From NCBI GenBank assembly GCA_038496675.1, contig CM076659.1, positions 3,616,967 to 3,680,966 on the forward strand: a DNA stretch of 64,000 nucleotides, in the 5' to 3' direction. Under the pieces are notes generated by a model. The model had not been told where the DNA came from. It was given only the letters and a program-made list of their open reading frames with translations, and did not search any database. Positions 27,046 to 40,900 of the stretch are shown here, piece by piece. The DNA is from Rachycentron canadum (Eukaryota; Chordata; Actinopteri; Carangiformes; Rachycentridae). A program made the translations under genes and the position numbers. Position 1 is the stretch's first letter. Every line of letters begins with the position of its first letter.

Positions 27046-30000
27046 TTGCATTTCTTCACCCACTAATTTGGGTTAATTAATGGGTTAATTAATGGGTTTG
27101 TTAATGTCAAAGGAGCCAAAACCAGTACATGAATTCCTCTGGTATCAAATGTGATCGATTTGCTATGAATCCTGGAGAAAAAGTAGGTCACACACTACAA
27201 CCAGTAGATGGTGCCTGTGAGTTGGGAGAAAAAGGAAAAGGCCACTCATCTCTATCAGGCCCATGATGGTTTTTCTTCATTTGAAAAGATATTATTTATT
27301 TCAAAGTAAAAAGAAATTTCCTCTTATCTGCTTTTTTAAAACAGAATGAGGGAAATCTATTATATATAAAGTGATGCATATTTTTTTCCCATAAAAAGCA
27401 TTTTAGGTATTTAAGATGTTGATATTTAACATTTGAGTCAGATCAGATAATTCAATAATGAGGTCGAACACATCAATAAAATGTCGTCCCTGGTAAATAC
27501 AGGAAAAATTCACTTGAAGAAGCAGATAATGTTATAAAGATACAAACACAGTGTCTTTGAGCTTCCAGGAAGTGTCAAGTAACTGTCTTTGTTAGTTACA
27601 ACGCTCTCACGACTGTTGCTATAAAGCTAGTGCAGTGACACAGCAGTGTGGTGTGTGATAACATTATTACGTCGCTCTAGAAACTATTAAAGCCGAGGGA
27701 AGCTGCAGATTCAGGTGATTGTTCTCTGAAGGTAAATCCCTACGAGCAACACCTCTCCCGTTGTCATGTTGTCATTTTATACACTTTTATTGTAAAAATA
27801 TCTGCTTTAACAAACAATATTATTTATGGATGTGCCAGTTTTGAGGCTCCATAAAACGATTCTATGATGCTTTATATCAAAAACCTGGTCTTTGTTCAGG
27901 AGGTTACGTTCAGTTCACGAGTCCTTTTTTCCCGAACTGAACATCAGTTAGTCCACCATGAGGTATGAAAGGTTAAATTGTCAGGACAATTGTTTATACT
28001 ATTTTGGCCTCTTGCCTTCATCCTCAAGATTCAAGGAAGGGTGTTGTCCTTTTGTTTGTGTCTGGTGTGGGTTCCTGTCCCCCCAAAAAAAACACACAAT
28101 GGGCAAGAGAGAGCTTAACTTCTCGGCCTGCTGCGCCCACTGAAGACGGCCCAACAGAGGAAACGTCGCAGACTGTCAAGTGACGTGTGTCGGGCAGGTG
28201 TTCGACAGCACAGGCGTTCAGACCTTCAGCACCCGCTGAGAAACGGTCTGATCTGTGGAGGATTTTTGATGTGCACCACCAGCTGCACCCACCTGACAAA
28301 AGTTTTAAACTGTAAAAGTCTAATCCTCAGGTTCTCCTTCTGTGTTTTTTTGATACCATATTATTTTTATTATTAATGAATGTAAAGGAATGTACAGGTG
28401 GATCCTTCACTGTCAACGCAAAGGAGGAAACACTTGTCAGCTGCATATGAAGGAGTCATATGAAGTGGGACTGTGACACAATAGGTCTTGAAATTAGCCT
28501 CTGCAGGATACGGCCTCTGAACGCGAGGAACAGAAAGTGCCATCAAGACTTAGGTAACTTCTTCCTCTCACTGCCACGATTTGAATAAAGATGTAAAACA
28601 TTTAACTTAAAAACAACTATAATTTAGAGCAGTGATGATCTAAAAACTTAACTCCAGTCGCTGTCAGCAAACATCGAATTTCCAATCTACCAAATATACA
28701 TATATATTTATTAAATTGGCTTTTGATAAGAATTTATCTTACTCAGCTTTTAATACCTGGTATTTCTAAAATAGTTTGCAAATAACAGTAATTTCCTCTG
28801 TTCTGTGCCCAGTCAGGCTCTTCTGCAACAGGATTTCAATGACAACGAGTGAAACATTGACAACCTAGATGAGTTTTTGACAGCTTTATCATCACATCAG
28901 ATAGTTTTTAGGTCTGGATGAGAATTTAAAATAAAGCTGGGTAGGTTTGCATGATGTGGAGCTGCACTAGAAGCTCATCTGGCTCATCTGGCTCAATGTG
29001 CACCATGACCTGAGTCCTTACTGCAGAGGCCCGGACTCTAATCCACCATGGCCTCTGTCTGTCCTTCCTCTTATTCAAATAATAACAGCAAAAATATCAG
29101 AAAAACAAACTTACATACACAGCAGGAGTACGGCGCGGTGATGAGGAGTATAATAGTACTTATATCAAGTTCTGTTTGGATGAAGATATGGTAATAGAGT
29201 AATATCATAATGTTGGGAGTCTTTACTGTGTCAGTGTGAGGTGCATCTATCAGAGATGATCCCAGCAGGCTGAGATTTGTTACTTCAGCTAGAAGACCCC
29301 CACACCTCCCCTCCGCCCTTGTTGCTCGCCTGCCCAGCCCAGTACACAGAGCCATGTCTCCAATGCAACACCTTCAGCAGGAGTACTACATGTATGAGGT
29401 AATTGTTGTTTGGTCATGTGAGCTGCTGCAGCAGCTGTCAAATGTGATGATAGCAGGAGAATCCTCGACCCCGCCCCCTGCACCTGATTGGACAGCCCGC
29501 AGCCATCTAGGGACCATCATCCAAGAGATTCACCTATGGAGGGAAACAGACCAGGAAACAGTGGAAAAGACAAAAAAGCATGACTGTTGTGTACAGGTCC
29601 ACGCAAACTAGAGCAAATTTATATTTAAGAATATTCAGTAGTATTGAGTGCATTCAGCAAGTGTATGTTAATAGCATTTATAACCATATTGTTATCTATA
29701 GAAGTTCAGCTGCTGTTATTGAATTTTGTCCTATAATGCTGCTGCAACCCCCCCCCCCCCACCACAGAATCAGATACCAGTAATAGGAAGATGTTCTGTT
29801 TCCTGTTGACTGTGACTCAGTTGATTATCATGTAGTTAGTGTTTTGCTGAAGTGTGTAATATTACAACTAATGCATTGCTGGAATATTTCGTTGCTTCCT
29901 CCGACTGCACAATTCAAACACTTGACTAATTCATGGCGATGCAACACTGACCAGTTAACCACGGGCGTTACACAACATAGAGCCAGGCTCTCAAAAACAG

Positions 30001-31240
30001 GTAGACAGATAGAATTAGGCTGGAGTTTTGGAGATTTGGCTTGTTGGACAATTATGAATTGTTCAAATGATTAAATTAAATCTAATTAAAATTATTTTCA
30101 TGGTCATTCATTAAAATATGACAACTGTGGTTGGTGAACAGATCAAATGGCTAATGACATGTTCAGGCATCATATTTTAATACGTTTTACATACTTATCT
30201 GATATAAAGGACCTGTGGATGTATGTGTATTAGGAAGCTGACCTGTTGTCCCTGTATCCTTATGTGGACCAACTTTGGGACCTCTCAGAGCTTTTCAGTT
30301 CCCCACTCGCACTCGAGGAACGTTTGACAGAAAAAACAGTAGCCACACGTGCAGACTGTGCTCTTTTCTTTTCCATTTGTTGAGAGACGTGCTTTATTAA
30401 GATGGTTATGAGCGCTAATTCAAGGAGACAGCCCACACCTGGCCAACTGCTCCACAGAGGTCAAATCTCTGTACCTCCCCTCCTTCTTTCATAAACACAT
30501 ACCTCCTCCCGTGGCGTCTCCATCTGCAGCTCCCCAGTCCCATCTCACACATCGCATCCATCCTACACACACACACACACACACACATAGACTGGACACA
30601 CATGAGCACAGTAAAGATGAATCATCTGTTTATCTCCACAACCACAAAGTCACAAGAAAGTTCCTTAAATTTAGAGCCTTGATGTTTATGACTTCGACTT
30701 AAGTTACAACATTGTGGTGTCTAAACAAACAGGTGGCACATATTCTCATGTTTTAGGCTTAGACTTTATGGTTGGACAGGTGCATGTCTAGCCAATTTTA
30801 TATCAGTAGGCTTATTGTCTTCACTTGGCGTAGTTACAATGAGCTAATAGTGCGAATATCCCCACGTATATGGATTTTTCTTTTTTACAGCAGTAACAAC
30901 AAGCTATAGAGCCTCTAAACCCTGTGTGTGGTAAATTTATTCTTATACTTTGGAATATTGTTTTAATTCCTCTGGCCCTAATATTCCTATGTATGATAGA
31001 TGGCCTAACATACTTATTAAGTATGTCTACTATCCTTAAAGTATTTATGATGTTATTTCTCACATCTTCTTACTGCCACTCAAAAAAAAAACAAAAACCC
31101 ACGTCTCCACATACAGACACATATGTGTTGTACATGTCTATATATTCCATTTATGTTGAAGGTGATACTTTCAGTTCTTCCTTTAGCTCCTTTTTTTTGT
31201 TTGTTTGTTTGTTTTTGCACCAAAACACGACTAGACCAGC
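27046..31240. other. Intergenic region, Mix-type gene to rhoq
   Basis: No coding exon is recognised. A small tandem repeat (GGGTTAATTAAT units) lies at 27069-27103, a C-run at 29748-29760, and a (CA)n tract at 30564-30587. A patch near 29465-29510 carries a GC box (ccgccccc) and an ATTGG inverted CCAAT box but has no obvious transcript. Confidence 0.5.
30564..30587. repeat. (CA)n microsatellite
   Basis: A pure run of about 12 CA units lies upstream of rhoq. Confidence 0.9.
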
Positions 31241-31244
31241 TCGA

Positions 31245-31800
31245 GGTTTCAGATTCTGGTTCCCCACCAGGCGGAGTATACTTTATCCAGAGCCCCTTGG
31301 TTTTAAATCCAAGCTCCGCCTCTCCACCAAGCGCACCCACCTTGTCCACCAGCAGCACAGTGCGCCAGGGAGCGAGAGCACAGGCGTGGGGCGCACCGGG
31401 GAGCGGACACAGCAGAGCGGCGGCAGTCGGTCACCCGGAGACACCGGCTCAGGTTCAGGAGAAACCCGGGGGGGGGGGGGGGCCCTGCTCGCTTCGTCAG
31501 CCGTGGAAAGGAAAACTCCTTCACGGACTAATTTGGGAGTACCGTGGCCGGTGGTGGGGAGGAGGGGAGAGAGATGCAGTTCCAGTCCGACTCCGTGCGC
31601 CGCGGAGTCCGCCTCCGGCGCTGGTGATGCCCGCCGCGCGGGGATCACCGCCCAGCAGCACCAGCAGCAGCAGGAGGAGGAGGTGGAGGAGGAGGAGGAG
31701 GTCGGGACAACAGGGCGTCTGGGGCCGATGATGATGATGGTGACGGTAAGGTCGGGATCATGGCAAACGGAACCGGTGCTATCATGTTAAAATGCGTCGT
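31245..31800 (+). promoter_or_regulatory. CpG-rich rhoq promoter and 5' leader
   Basis: This 550-base stretch is far richer in G+C and CpG than its surroundings. It contains a 12-base G run near 31470, GGA repeats and CAG repeats. It runs into the rhoq start codon at 31760. There is no TATA box. The leader holds four tandem ATGs out of frame with rhoq, described separately. Confidence 0.65.
31728..31790 (+). other. Upstream ORF overlapping the rhoq start
   Basis: Four in-frame ATGs in a row (31728, 31731, 31734, 31737) open a 20-codon frame that ends with a stop at 31788-31790, 31 bases inside the rhoq coding region. If the leader is transcribed, ribosomes starting here would bypass the rhoq ATG, which would lower rhoq translation. 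A splice-donor-like acg/gtaagg lies inside it, so the segment may be removed in some transcripts. Confidence 0.45.
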
Positions 31801-32739
31801 GGTCGGAGACGGTGCAGTGGGAAAAACGTGTCTTCTGATGAGCTATGCCAATGACGCCTTTCCCGAGGAGTATGTGCCCACAGTCTTTGATCATTATGCA
31901 GGTATGAATACAATCCTTCTATTTTCTAATAATAATAATATCTAATAATAACATCATGTCATGTTTTATAGTGATTTCTTAGTGTAAATCCTAAGCAGAG
32001 ATTAAGGGAAGAGGAAACATTAGGATAAACATCCCCTGTTTCCTCTGCCTCTCTTGCTCCAACTGCATTGGCTTGCATCTGTTGCTATAATCAAAACCAC
32101 TTGTTTGCCTTCTTCATAGCAGAGAGGGGTTGGGGGACCCAGAGCCACCCTCCCTCCTTCCTTCCCCCCCCCCTTTTTTTTTTTTTTTTTTTACCCCCCT
32201 CCTTCTTTTCTTTCTCCTTCTCTCAACTGCTCTTTGTCGTTTTTTTCTTGCAGTGAGCGTCAACGTTGGTGGAAAGCAGTACTTGTTGGGACTGTACGAC
32301 ACAGCCGGTCAGGTACAGTTTTATTTTTTTACTCTGGCCAGATGCCAAGCATGTCAAGGACACACGGATATATACATATGGTCTCGCTCTCCCCGTCTCT
32401 CACTCTATCTCGCTCTCGGTCTCCCAACGTGCTCCTGGGACCAATAACTATCCGACAGTGTCTCCAACACGCCCACGGGCTTCATATTCAGGCCAGACAC
32501 TAAGCTGCAACAGGTGATGGTTTTCGCACATGGGTTTACTGCCAGAGTCTGGTGTGCCATGGACAGTGATGGTAGTGAGGGGGTTTCAATAGATCTATTA
32601 TGTGGAGAACAGGGCTCCTATGTCCAGTAGTGATGTCACAGGTTTGTTAATAGGGTTGCCTAATGCCGGGGCCTTTTCTTTACAATGTGCCATTCAAGGG
32701 GCAAGAGTTAAAATTGCACTGAAAATGCACTGTCCTGTG

Positions 32740-32779
<40 letters not shown>

Positions 32780-35700
32780 AGTGCTTCCACTCAGCAGAAG
32801 AGCCAGTGTATACAAACACTCACATAGACAATTATATGGACGCACAAAACAGACACAAGCTCACTGATGTGGGGAAAGGCTCTGCATCATTTACCTCCTG
32901 GACTCCCAGACTCAAGTTGGTCTGAATGACAAATCATTAGTTTGACAAGAGTCAAAACTCTAAGTTCTTAAGTCGACTGTCGTGATTTTGATAATTGATT
33001 GATCACAAATTACTTAAAAATAACAAAAATCGGCTGCTTTCAGAGGGGAATATCTGCTGGTCTCAGTCATATCTGACAGTGAACAAATATCTGTGGGGTT
33101 GCACTAAATATCTTAAACTGATTGTGACACAAAATCATCACTAGATTAAGTGATCATGAGCTGTCCTACACTGTACATCCCCATTCACAGGGCACATTAG
33201 TTAGTATTTTAACCTGAGCTTACAGGCACCGTGTGGAGTTTTTGGTCAGTATTAATAGTTTCATGCATTATGCAAAAATAAACCCAAAAACAAAACGTAG
33301 CAGTGCGCCAATAGAGGAGCTGTAGAAGATACAGCTGGATGTAAACAAACACAACTCCAACTATTTCAAGGATATACACACACATGAGTTTGAGAAACAC
33401 CCAATGTAAACTTGACTTTGCTTCCAAGTTTGGACTCAGCTGTAATAAAGCAAAGAACAAGAATTAATCTGTGCCATAAAAGCTTTAACCTGCCTATGCA
33501 GCTACCTAATGTTGAATAGTTAACACTTTCCACTGGGCTGGATTTAACTGTGTGAATTCAGAATGAGTCACAATCCGAAATGTGAGCCGCTCTAAAAACC
33601 TAAGCGCTGAAAGGTCAACCGGGGAATATTCAGCCCTTTCTCTCGTCTGTTCATTCATGAATGCCAAATGCACAAGTCCATGAATAGCAAATCACAACCG
33701 CTTTCCCTCCTCCTTTCCACCCAAACAGCTACCTGTGGCTGTGTTATGTCTTTTCCCCTGAAGAAAGCAGATGGCAGAAGTGATACTACTCGGTTGTAAA
33801 AAGAGGAACACAACCTTATTGTCTATTCTGGTGTGTTTGATAGGGTGTGTGTGTGTCAGAGCTGGGTTTGTTTTTAGCTGATTCAGAGTGTCTCTGAAAT
33901 GGAGAAGTTCTCCCAGATGTCTGCTGTGGGTGCTGCTGGCCGCTGAGGGTAGAGTTACTGCTCTTGAAAATGCAGGNNNNNNNNNNNNNNNNNNNNNNNN
34001 NNNNNNNNNNNNNNNNNNNNNNNNNNNNNNNNNNNNNNNNNNNNNNNNNNNNNNNNNNNNNNNNNNNNNNNNNNNNNNNNNNNNNNNNNNNNNNNNNNNN
34101 NNNNNNNNNNNNNNNNNNNNNNNNNNNNNNNNNNNNNNNNNNNNNNNNNNNNNNNNNNNNNNNNNNNNNNNNNNNNNNNNNNNNNNNNNNNNNNNNNNNN
34201 NNNNNNNNNNNNNNNNNNNNNNNNNNNNNNNNNNNNNNNNNNNNNNNNNNNNNNNNNNNNNNNNNNNNNNNNNNNNNNNNNNNNNNNNNNNNNNNNNNNN
34301 NNNNNNNNNNNNNNNNNNNNNNNNNNNNNNNNNNNNNNNNNNNNNNNNNNNNNNNNNNNNNNNNNNNNNNNNNNNCAGGCTGACCTCTTTATGTGGAGCA
34401 CAAGGCCAGCTGGTAATGTTTATAGCTTCAGCATCTGATCAAAGACCCAGCGCCCCAAACACAGAGGGGGAGAGAGAAAGTGAGAGGAAGACAGAAAGAG
34501 GAAGAGAGGCAGACAGAAGGGGGAAGGCAAATAGAAGGAAGAAGAAGAAGAAGGGGATGGAGTTGCTCAGACATTGAATACATTTGCTCGTCTTAGTTTC
34601 ATTTTCCTCAGCCTTCATTTCTCTCACTCTCTTAAAAACCTCTCTCCTCCATCATCTCCACCTCTGGCCTGTCCTACACATGTTCGATTGGCTTCGAGCT
34701 CCTTGTAATATTTATATTCCTTGCATGGCTGGAGCTCCCCTAATGCTTTGCTGTTCCACAAGGGTATCAGCAGCATTACAGATACACGCCGCCCTCGTGC
34801 CCTCATCGGATGGGGCTCCATGCTGTCACATTGGTGTTACATGTCAGGCCACATAATCACGACTCGGCATTGAGCTGAGTGCCACTGTGCTTTGTCTGCT
34901 CTTGATACCACTTCCCTTTCTGCTATTGTCTGCGCGCTGCCACGTCGCTCCCCGAGGCGCTTGCCTATTGAATTATTCCATATGGAAGGTCTGCAAAGTC
35001 TGTTTTGCTGAATGTGATGAGGGAACAGAGGGGAAAGTCTTTACTTATTCATTCATTCTCTTGCTGCCGCTCCCGCTGCACTCAAGAAAATCTAGCATCG
35101 CCGCCTCAGGAGGAGCAGGAGGAAACAGGAAGTGGATGCTAAGTGCTAAGTGGTACCCATGGAAACGCTTTAGGGAGAGGAACTCCAGAGTTGATACCCT
35201 GTGGGATCCGTGTCCTGCTGCCCTATTAACCCCTCACTTTGCTATTGGACTGTCCCTCATTTGCTCAGGCCTTCAGATGCTCTCACACTCAACTGCACAT
35301 CGTGTAATCACTTTTACCACTTCACTTCACCCATTACCCCCTCGCTCCTCAGTGTTTGGTACAGTCTGATCGCTCTTCATGTGACTCAGCAGCCCAAAGT
35401 GGCCCAGTGACCCTCAGACGTCCCGCTGGGGGATGAGAGGGTGGCAGGTGGAGAATGGGGGTGAGGCTTGCAGGGTGGGGGCTGGAAATGGTTTTCTCCA
35501 GCTGGGAGCCTGTCACCACTCAGCTGCTCAGACACAGTCACACAGGAATCCTATAGACATGCCTTAGCCAGACGTGCCTTTAGATTGTAGACTTGTATGT
35601 AGAAAGCGAGCTCTTTTAATTAACTGATTTGTCTTTTTATTATAAAAACAAGTGTCAGGATAGTAAAAAATGCTGATCACACTTTTAAAGTTCAACACAA

Positions 35701-37887
35701 AGCCACCAAATGCTCCAGAACGTAGACCCTCAGTGGGACTAGAGGCTCCTAGCTCTGAGTCACTTACCTTAACTAAAAACACAACACAAACTTATTAAGG
35801 CCTCTGCCATCTGACCCAATCTAGATATCGTGTCACCTAACAGGAGGCCTGTAGTAAAATTGAAATACCTTTTTAAGTAGATATTGTGCTTTCATGGTTG
35901 ATATCTCTAAATAAAATGTGCTTAATTAAAAAAAAAGTTGACATTTTGGGAAATAGACTTAACAGCTGAGAGTTGTCTTTACAGTAAATACTGTAAAACC
36001 ACAGCCAGCAGCCAGTTAGCTTAGCACAAAGGCTGGAAGTACAGAGAAACACTTGCTGTATTGAGCAGTTACAAAATCCTCTAAAGCCCACAGATCAGCA
36101 TGTTAAACATTGTTTGTTTATAAAAACAGCAGTGTAAAGAGGAATCAAAAAGATATAGTTTATTTTTTTGTTTTTTTTAAAAAAAAGGTCTAACATATTT
36201 CATTCAAAAAAAATCTGGTCACTGTAGTTTTTATGAATCTTACTCAGCCTGGAATAAACAGTGCATTTGTTGGGATCTATTTTCAGCAGCGCATTAATGT
36301 ACATTTGGTGCTCTAGTGAGTATTTACATCAGCTGGACAGTGATGGATTGAGTCAAAATAAACTACTGTGTGTGTTAATGTTCTTTGCGATGTTGTGGTG
36401 ATACTTCACTCAGTGCACCAGTGTGGCTCACTCGTGTGTTTTAGTTGAGCTCAGTGGGAATAACATATGTTTGTAGGTTCAAGTAATTGCTGTTTTTGGT
36501 CTTGTCAGAAGTAAAATGTAGTACATTGTCAGTCTCATCCTTTGACAATTTGTAGACTCCAGGCTGAAGCTGAGATAAGCCCTAATGACATCATCAGGGA
36601 CTTGACAAAGCTCACAGAGTCAGAGCAGACATACAGCTGTACGTATAGTAAACTAACCTCTGTAGCTAATCTCCTTTAAATATTTCTCAAAATGTTTTGA
36701 TCAAGTAATATTTAATTGGTGCTAAAAAGGAAGAATATAAAATTATATACTGTAGCTGCTTCTAATTAAGGTCTCCATTTATGTGTTATGATACATTGCA
36801 CACACGCAACTGTCATTAAAGGCAACATTAAACTGTCAGACTTGAGAATAAAGTGTTGCAGGATGTTCTCGCTGTGAAGGCATGAATAGACATGTGTGCG
36901 TCAGTGCTCAAGCTGTGATTAATGATCATTAATCACCATCAAAGAGCCAGTAAAATTTCACTCCCCAGGTTAAATCTAGTTTTGTAAATGTGCCGATTTC
37001 AGATCAGAGACAGAACTTTGCGAACAGAAGCGTCTATTTCTGGGCTTTCGTTCCCATCCGGCGGCCATGTTAGAGCAGGCGTCTCTGACTCTGTTGACAC
37101 AGCCAGTTGATAGAGCCCTGAGGAGGAGATAGGAGTAGAAAAGGAGAAAGATGGAAGAAAAAGAGAGTGGTGAAAGGAGGGGGTTGATGGAGGAGGGAAT
37201 GACTCACTGATATCATAGCACTCGTATGTCACTGAGTCAGCAGAGCAGAGTCACACAGCGGCCAAATGAAGACACTGGTGGGGATGTATGGACATGTATG
37301 GAGAGGGGTTAGTGTTAAGATCTCATCATGCACACACGAAGCCATGCTCACTCCCTTTTTGTCCAAGTTCCACTGATCATAATATTTATGAGACCTGACT
37401 ACCTCGGAAAGACTTATGCAAGGTGACTGATATACACACAAACTGTTGAACTGTGCTTATAAAATTGCGTGACATACCTCTGGTGAAGACATTCATCCAG
37501 AGAACTTCAACAGCAGCATGAGTGTAAACATTTCTGAAGTCCTAATCAAACTGGAGGAGGAGGCTACTCTATGTCTCTGCCTCACTGTATCCACACAGAG
37601 TGGCGAGCAGGCAGGCTGTCTTTGGTAATGTGTCAGGGGTGCACTGAGGAAACAGTGCGAGAGGCCAAGATGGGCCTCAGAGAAGCTCCAGGCCTGTTTA
37701 CAGTAAACTGCTGAGTGGCTTACACTGTGATCCTTTATGTCTGTGGCTCGCTGGGGGATGAGGCAATTCACGTGTGCAAGCAAAGGTCACGAACACACAG
37801 TGACACATGAACAGTGTCCTTGTTCACACATGACAGATATGGTGTGTGTATATATATATATATATGTACACACATGTGTGTGTTGTG

Positions 37888-37921
<34 letters not shown>

Positions 37922-40900
37922 TACAGACGGGACAGAGGAAGCATATCAAGGCATATGTGGTTTATACTGCGAGAAGGCATATGTGGTTTTTCTGATATAA
38001 AGCTATCAACATCTGATAGAGTTGGGCCATATGATGTTACACTGAGGAAATCTAAATTTGCAAGAGTAACTCAAAGTCTTTGATGGGAACTCTTGTAAGT
38101 CTGAACTGGATTTATTGTCTTTATATTATTGTTGCATCGTTGTGTTGAAGTATCTTTGTTTTTCAAGTATTTATATGTTTGGTAAGCCAATAACAGATTC
38201 AATGAAATCCTAAACCAAGGTCAACTTCATAACTTTTTCTGTAGATTTCAATATTCAAATGAAAATTTCCATTTGTGTTTTCAGGAAATATACTAATAAT
38301 ATCAGGATAAATTAAATATACTGCAAAGGAACAGTTTGTTTACTTAGGGTGGCTTTTCTCATTGCAGCTTTAATTTTATAAAATGTAATTATTTTTTTTT
38401 TAGATAAGCAAGGGTGTTTCCAAACTCAGATGAGATATGGGGTATTAACTATAAACTGCTGCAGGTAACCATAGTACAAATAATATTACATTGCAATATA
38501 ATATTTCAAGAATATATTTCAATCTTGCAATCTATCGTGTTACGTTTCCTGGAAAATCTTATTATTCAAATTCAAATGGGCGAATGTTAATGGATAACAT
38601 AACCAGACAGGAGTGTCTGCTCTTCATCCTATTGATGCTAAATATAAAGATGTTAAATTCCAGTATTACTCTATGAGTCCTGCTTATTGATTTGCAACAA
38701 CCTCAATGACCTATTGTCCCTGAGACATAATAAAAAGTTACTCTACTTTACTGTTACACTTCAACAAGGCCGGGCCACTCACTCACCTTTTTCAAATCAA
38801 TGTAGCAGAGGCTGAGATTTACTTTACTCCTTATTGCGCCAAAATACCTGGATCCTACATTTCCCATAGTGCAGTCGTCGTTCTGATTTCGTCACTATTA
38901 CCGGAAATGCATCCGATGCTGCCTAAAATCCAGGATTGGCGAAGATGTGATGTGTAATCGCTAACATTGTGCTAACGGATAACGTTCATGCTAACGTTAG
39001 ACTAGCTACCGGAAATCAGTTCTTCTTCGCTGCTCTATTACCGCAACCTGCAATAGAGCAGCCGCGCTGTGCAACCACTGGCAACTGTCCTTTTAGAGCA
39101 GCGAAGAAGAACTGATTTCCGGTAAATAGTTAAACGTTAGCCATTAGCGAAACGTAAACTTGGAGGGTAAGAACCGAGTTAAAAATGTTTTAAGACTTCG
39201 GATTTGGGAGTTTATTCCAGTATATTAGAGAAACTGCGCTTATAAAAAGATCCCCCCCCCCCTTTTTTTTTTTTTTTACTTTAAGGACGTTGACTCTAAA
39301 CTCCAACGTAGTGGGTGGCGGCAATGCACCGTGACGCAGTTTGCTTCCCGCCATTAAACAAGAAGAAGAAGAAGAAGTCAACCATTTTGGCAATAATTTA
39401 CTTTAGAAAGTTTTACTCTTAAAGTTATTTCCCCCCTAGTTTTATTTAGGTTTTAAGTTGCTGTTATACCAACTTAAATATAAATAAATCTCTTATTTTA
39501 CTAAATAGGTGCAAATTTTTCCGTTAATGTCTTCGAAAGCGTTAAACCTGAGCCATGACATATAACAACAACAATCACATGCCATACATATAGGGTCAGT
39601 AGTATAGAGCTGTAATTTCTTTTAACGTAAATATAACAGATCCGTACTCCATATCAGCCAAGTTGCAAGTTCAGGTATAGGAATCGTGAAGTAAAGAAGG
39701 TACTGGAACGGCTCTATTTACAGGGATACATACACTGGTATATTGTTATGTGAAGTCTATGACCGCTGGTAAATTTAGATCAAATCATCTCATTCATGTT
39801 GATGTTTTCATGCTCCTGCTCGAGCTCCCTCAGACTACACATGTAAAAATTAGATGTGTGTAACACAGTATTTTTAACATTTTTCTCAGCTTCTCTGAAG
39901 CAGCAGATGGTTTGCATTCATAATTGATTCATCACATCAGGAAGTTCTCAGAGTGTCATGTAAGCTGTCGTTTACAGAGGAGTTTGTTATCTGAAAGCAC
40001 CGTCAACATGCATACAGCACACAGACCCCATGTCCAACCCTCTGGCACTCCAAGAAGTCAAAAACGTCTGAGAATTATTTCCCGTACAAGCCAGGCCTGT
40101 GAGTGCTGTGATATACTGTACTCATTTGGAGGTAAGAGGATGAACACCTCATAAATTTTTGAATTAGATCCACTTGACCCACTCCAGTGAGGCGAAGTTG
40201 AGTCTACGATACGAACACAGGCATGAAGATTTGTGCGCTGTTTTCATCATCTTCTCCAATCTCATATAAAGTCAGTGCATCTTAAATTCATTAGACAGTC
40301 GACAAAGGCTGACACACTCTCGCCCGGCTGATTCTGTTTGGAGAATCTTTGACATGACATTTGCATAACCATTTCCCTCAATCCATTTGTGTGAGAATGC
40401 CCCGTCTCTGGGGTTGCATCAGTGTGATGGTATTGGACTGTGGTGTGTGTGTGTGTGTGTGTGTTTGGCAGAGAGGACACGCTGAAGGCATCAGAGTGAA
40501 AGACTGTCATGCTGGCGCTCAACTGTCCCATTGCAACTATGTCTGACACAGTGGGATGTTGTATCCAATTTGCTTTGATTTCAGGGATGTGGACAGTGAA
40601 TTTCCAAGACATGAGAGTGAGATTGATTCACTTAGTCCGAGTTGGTCTGGTTGAGTCATATCTGATTACTGGATATCCATTGACTGACTGCGTCTTCAAG
40701 CTAGCAGCAGAAAACCACCAGAAGAAGAAGTGCAATGGTCCCTGAATATTCATATGTGTGCGAGACAGTGACTCTGTCAAAAGGGTTTATCTTTGGTGAA
40801 GACAAGGCAGCTCTTGATCTGGTGCACAAAGGACAGTCTTGCGTCTGTGAATTGGCCATTTACACCACACAAATATCAGAGATGGCAGTGTGTCAGGTTT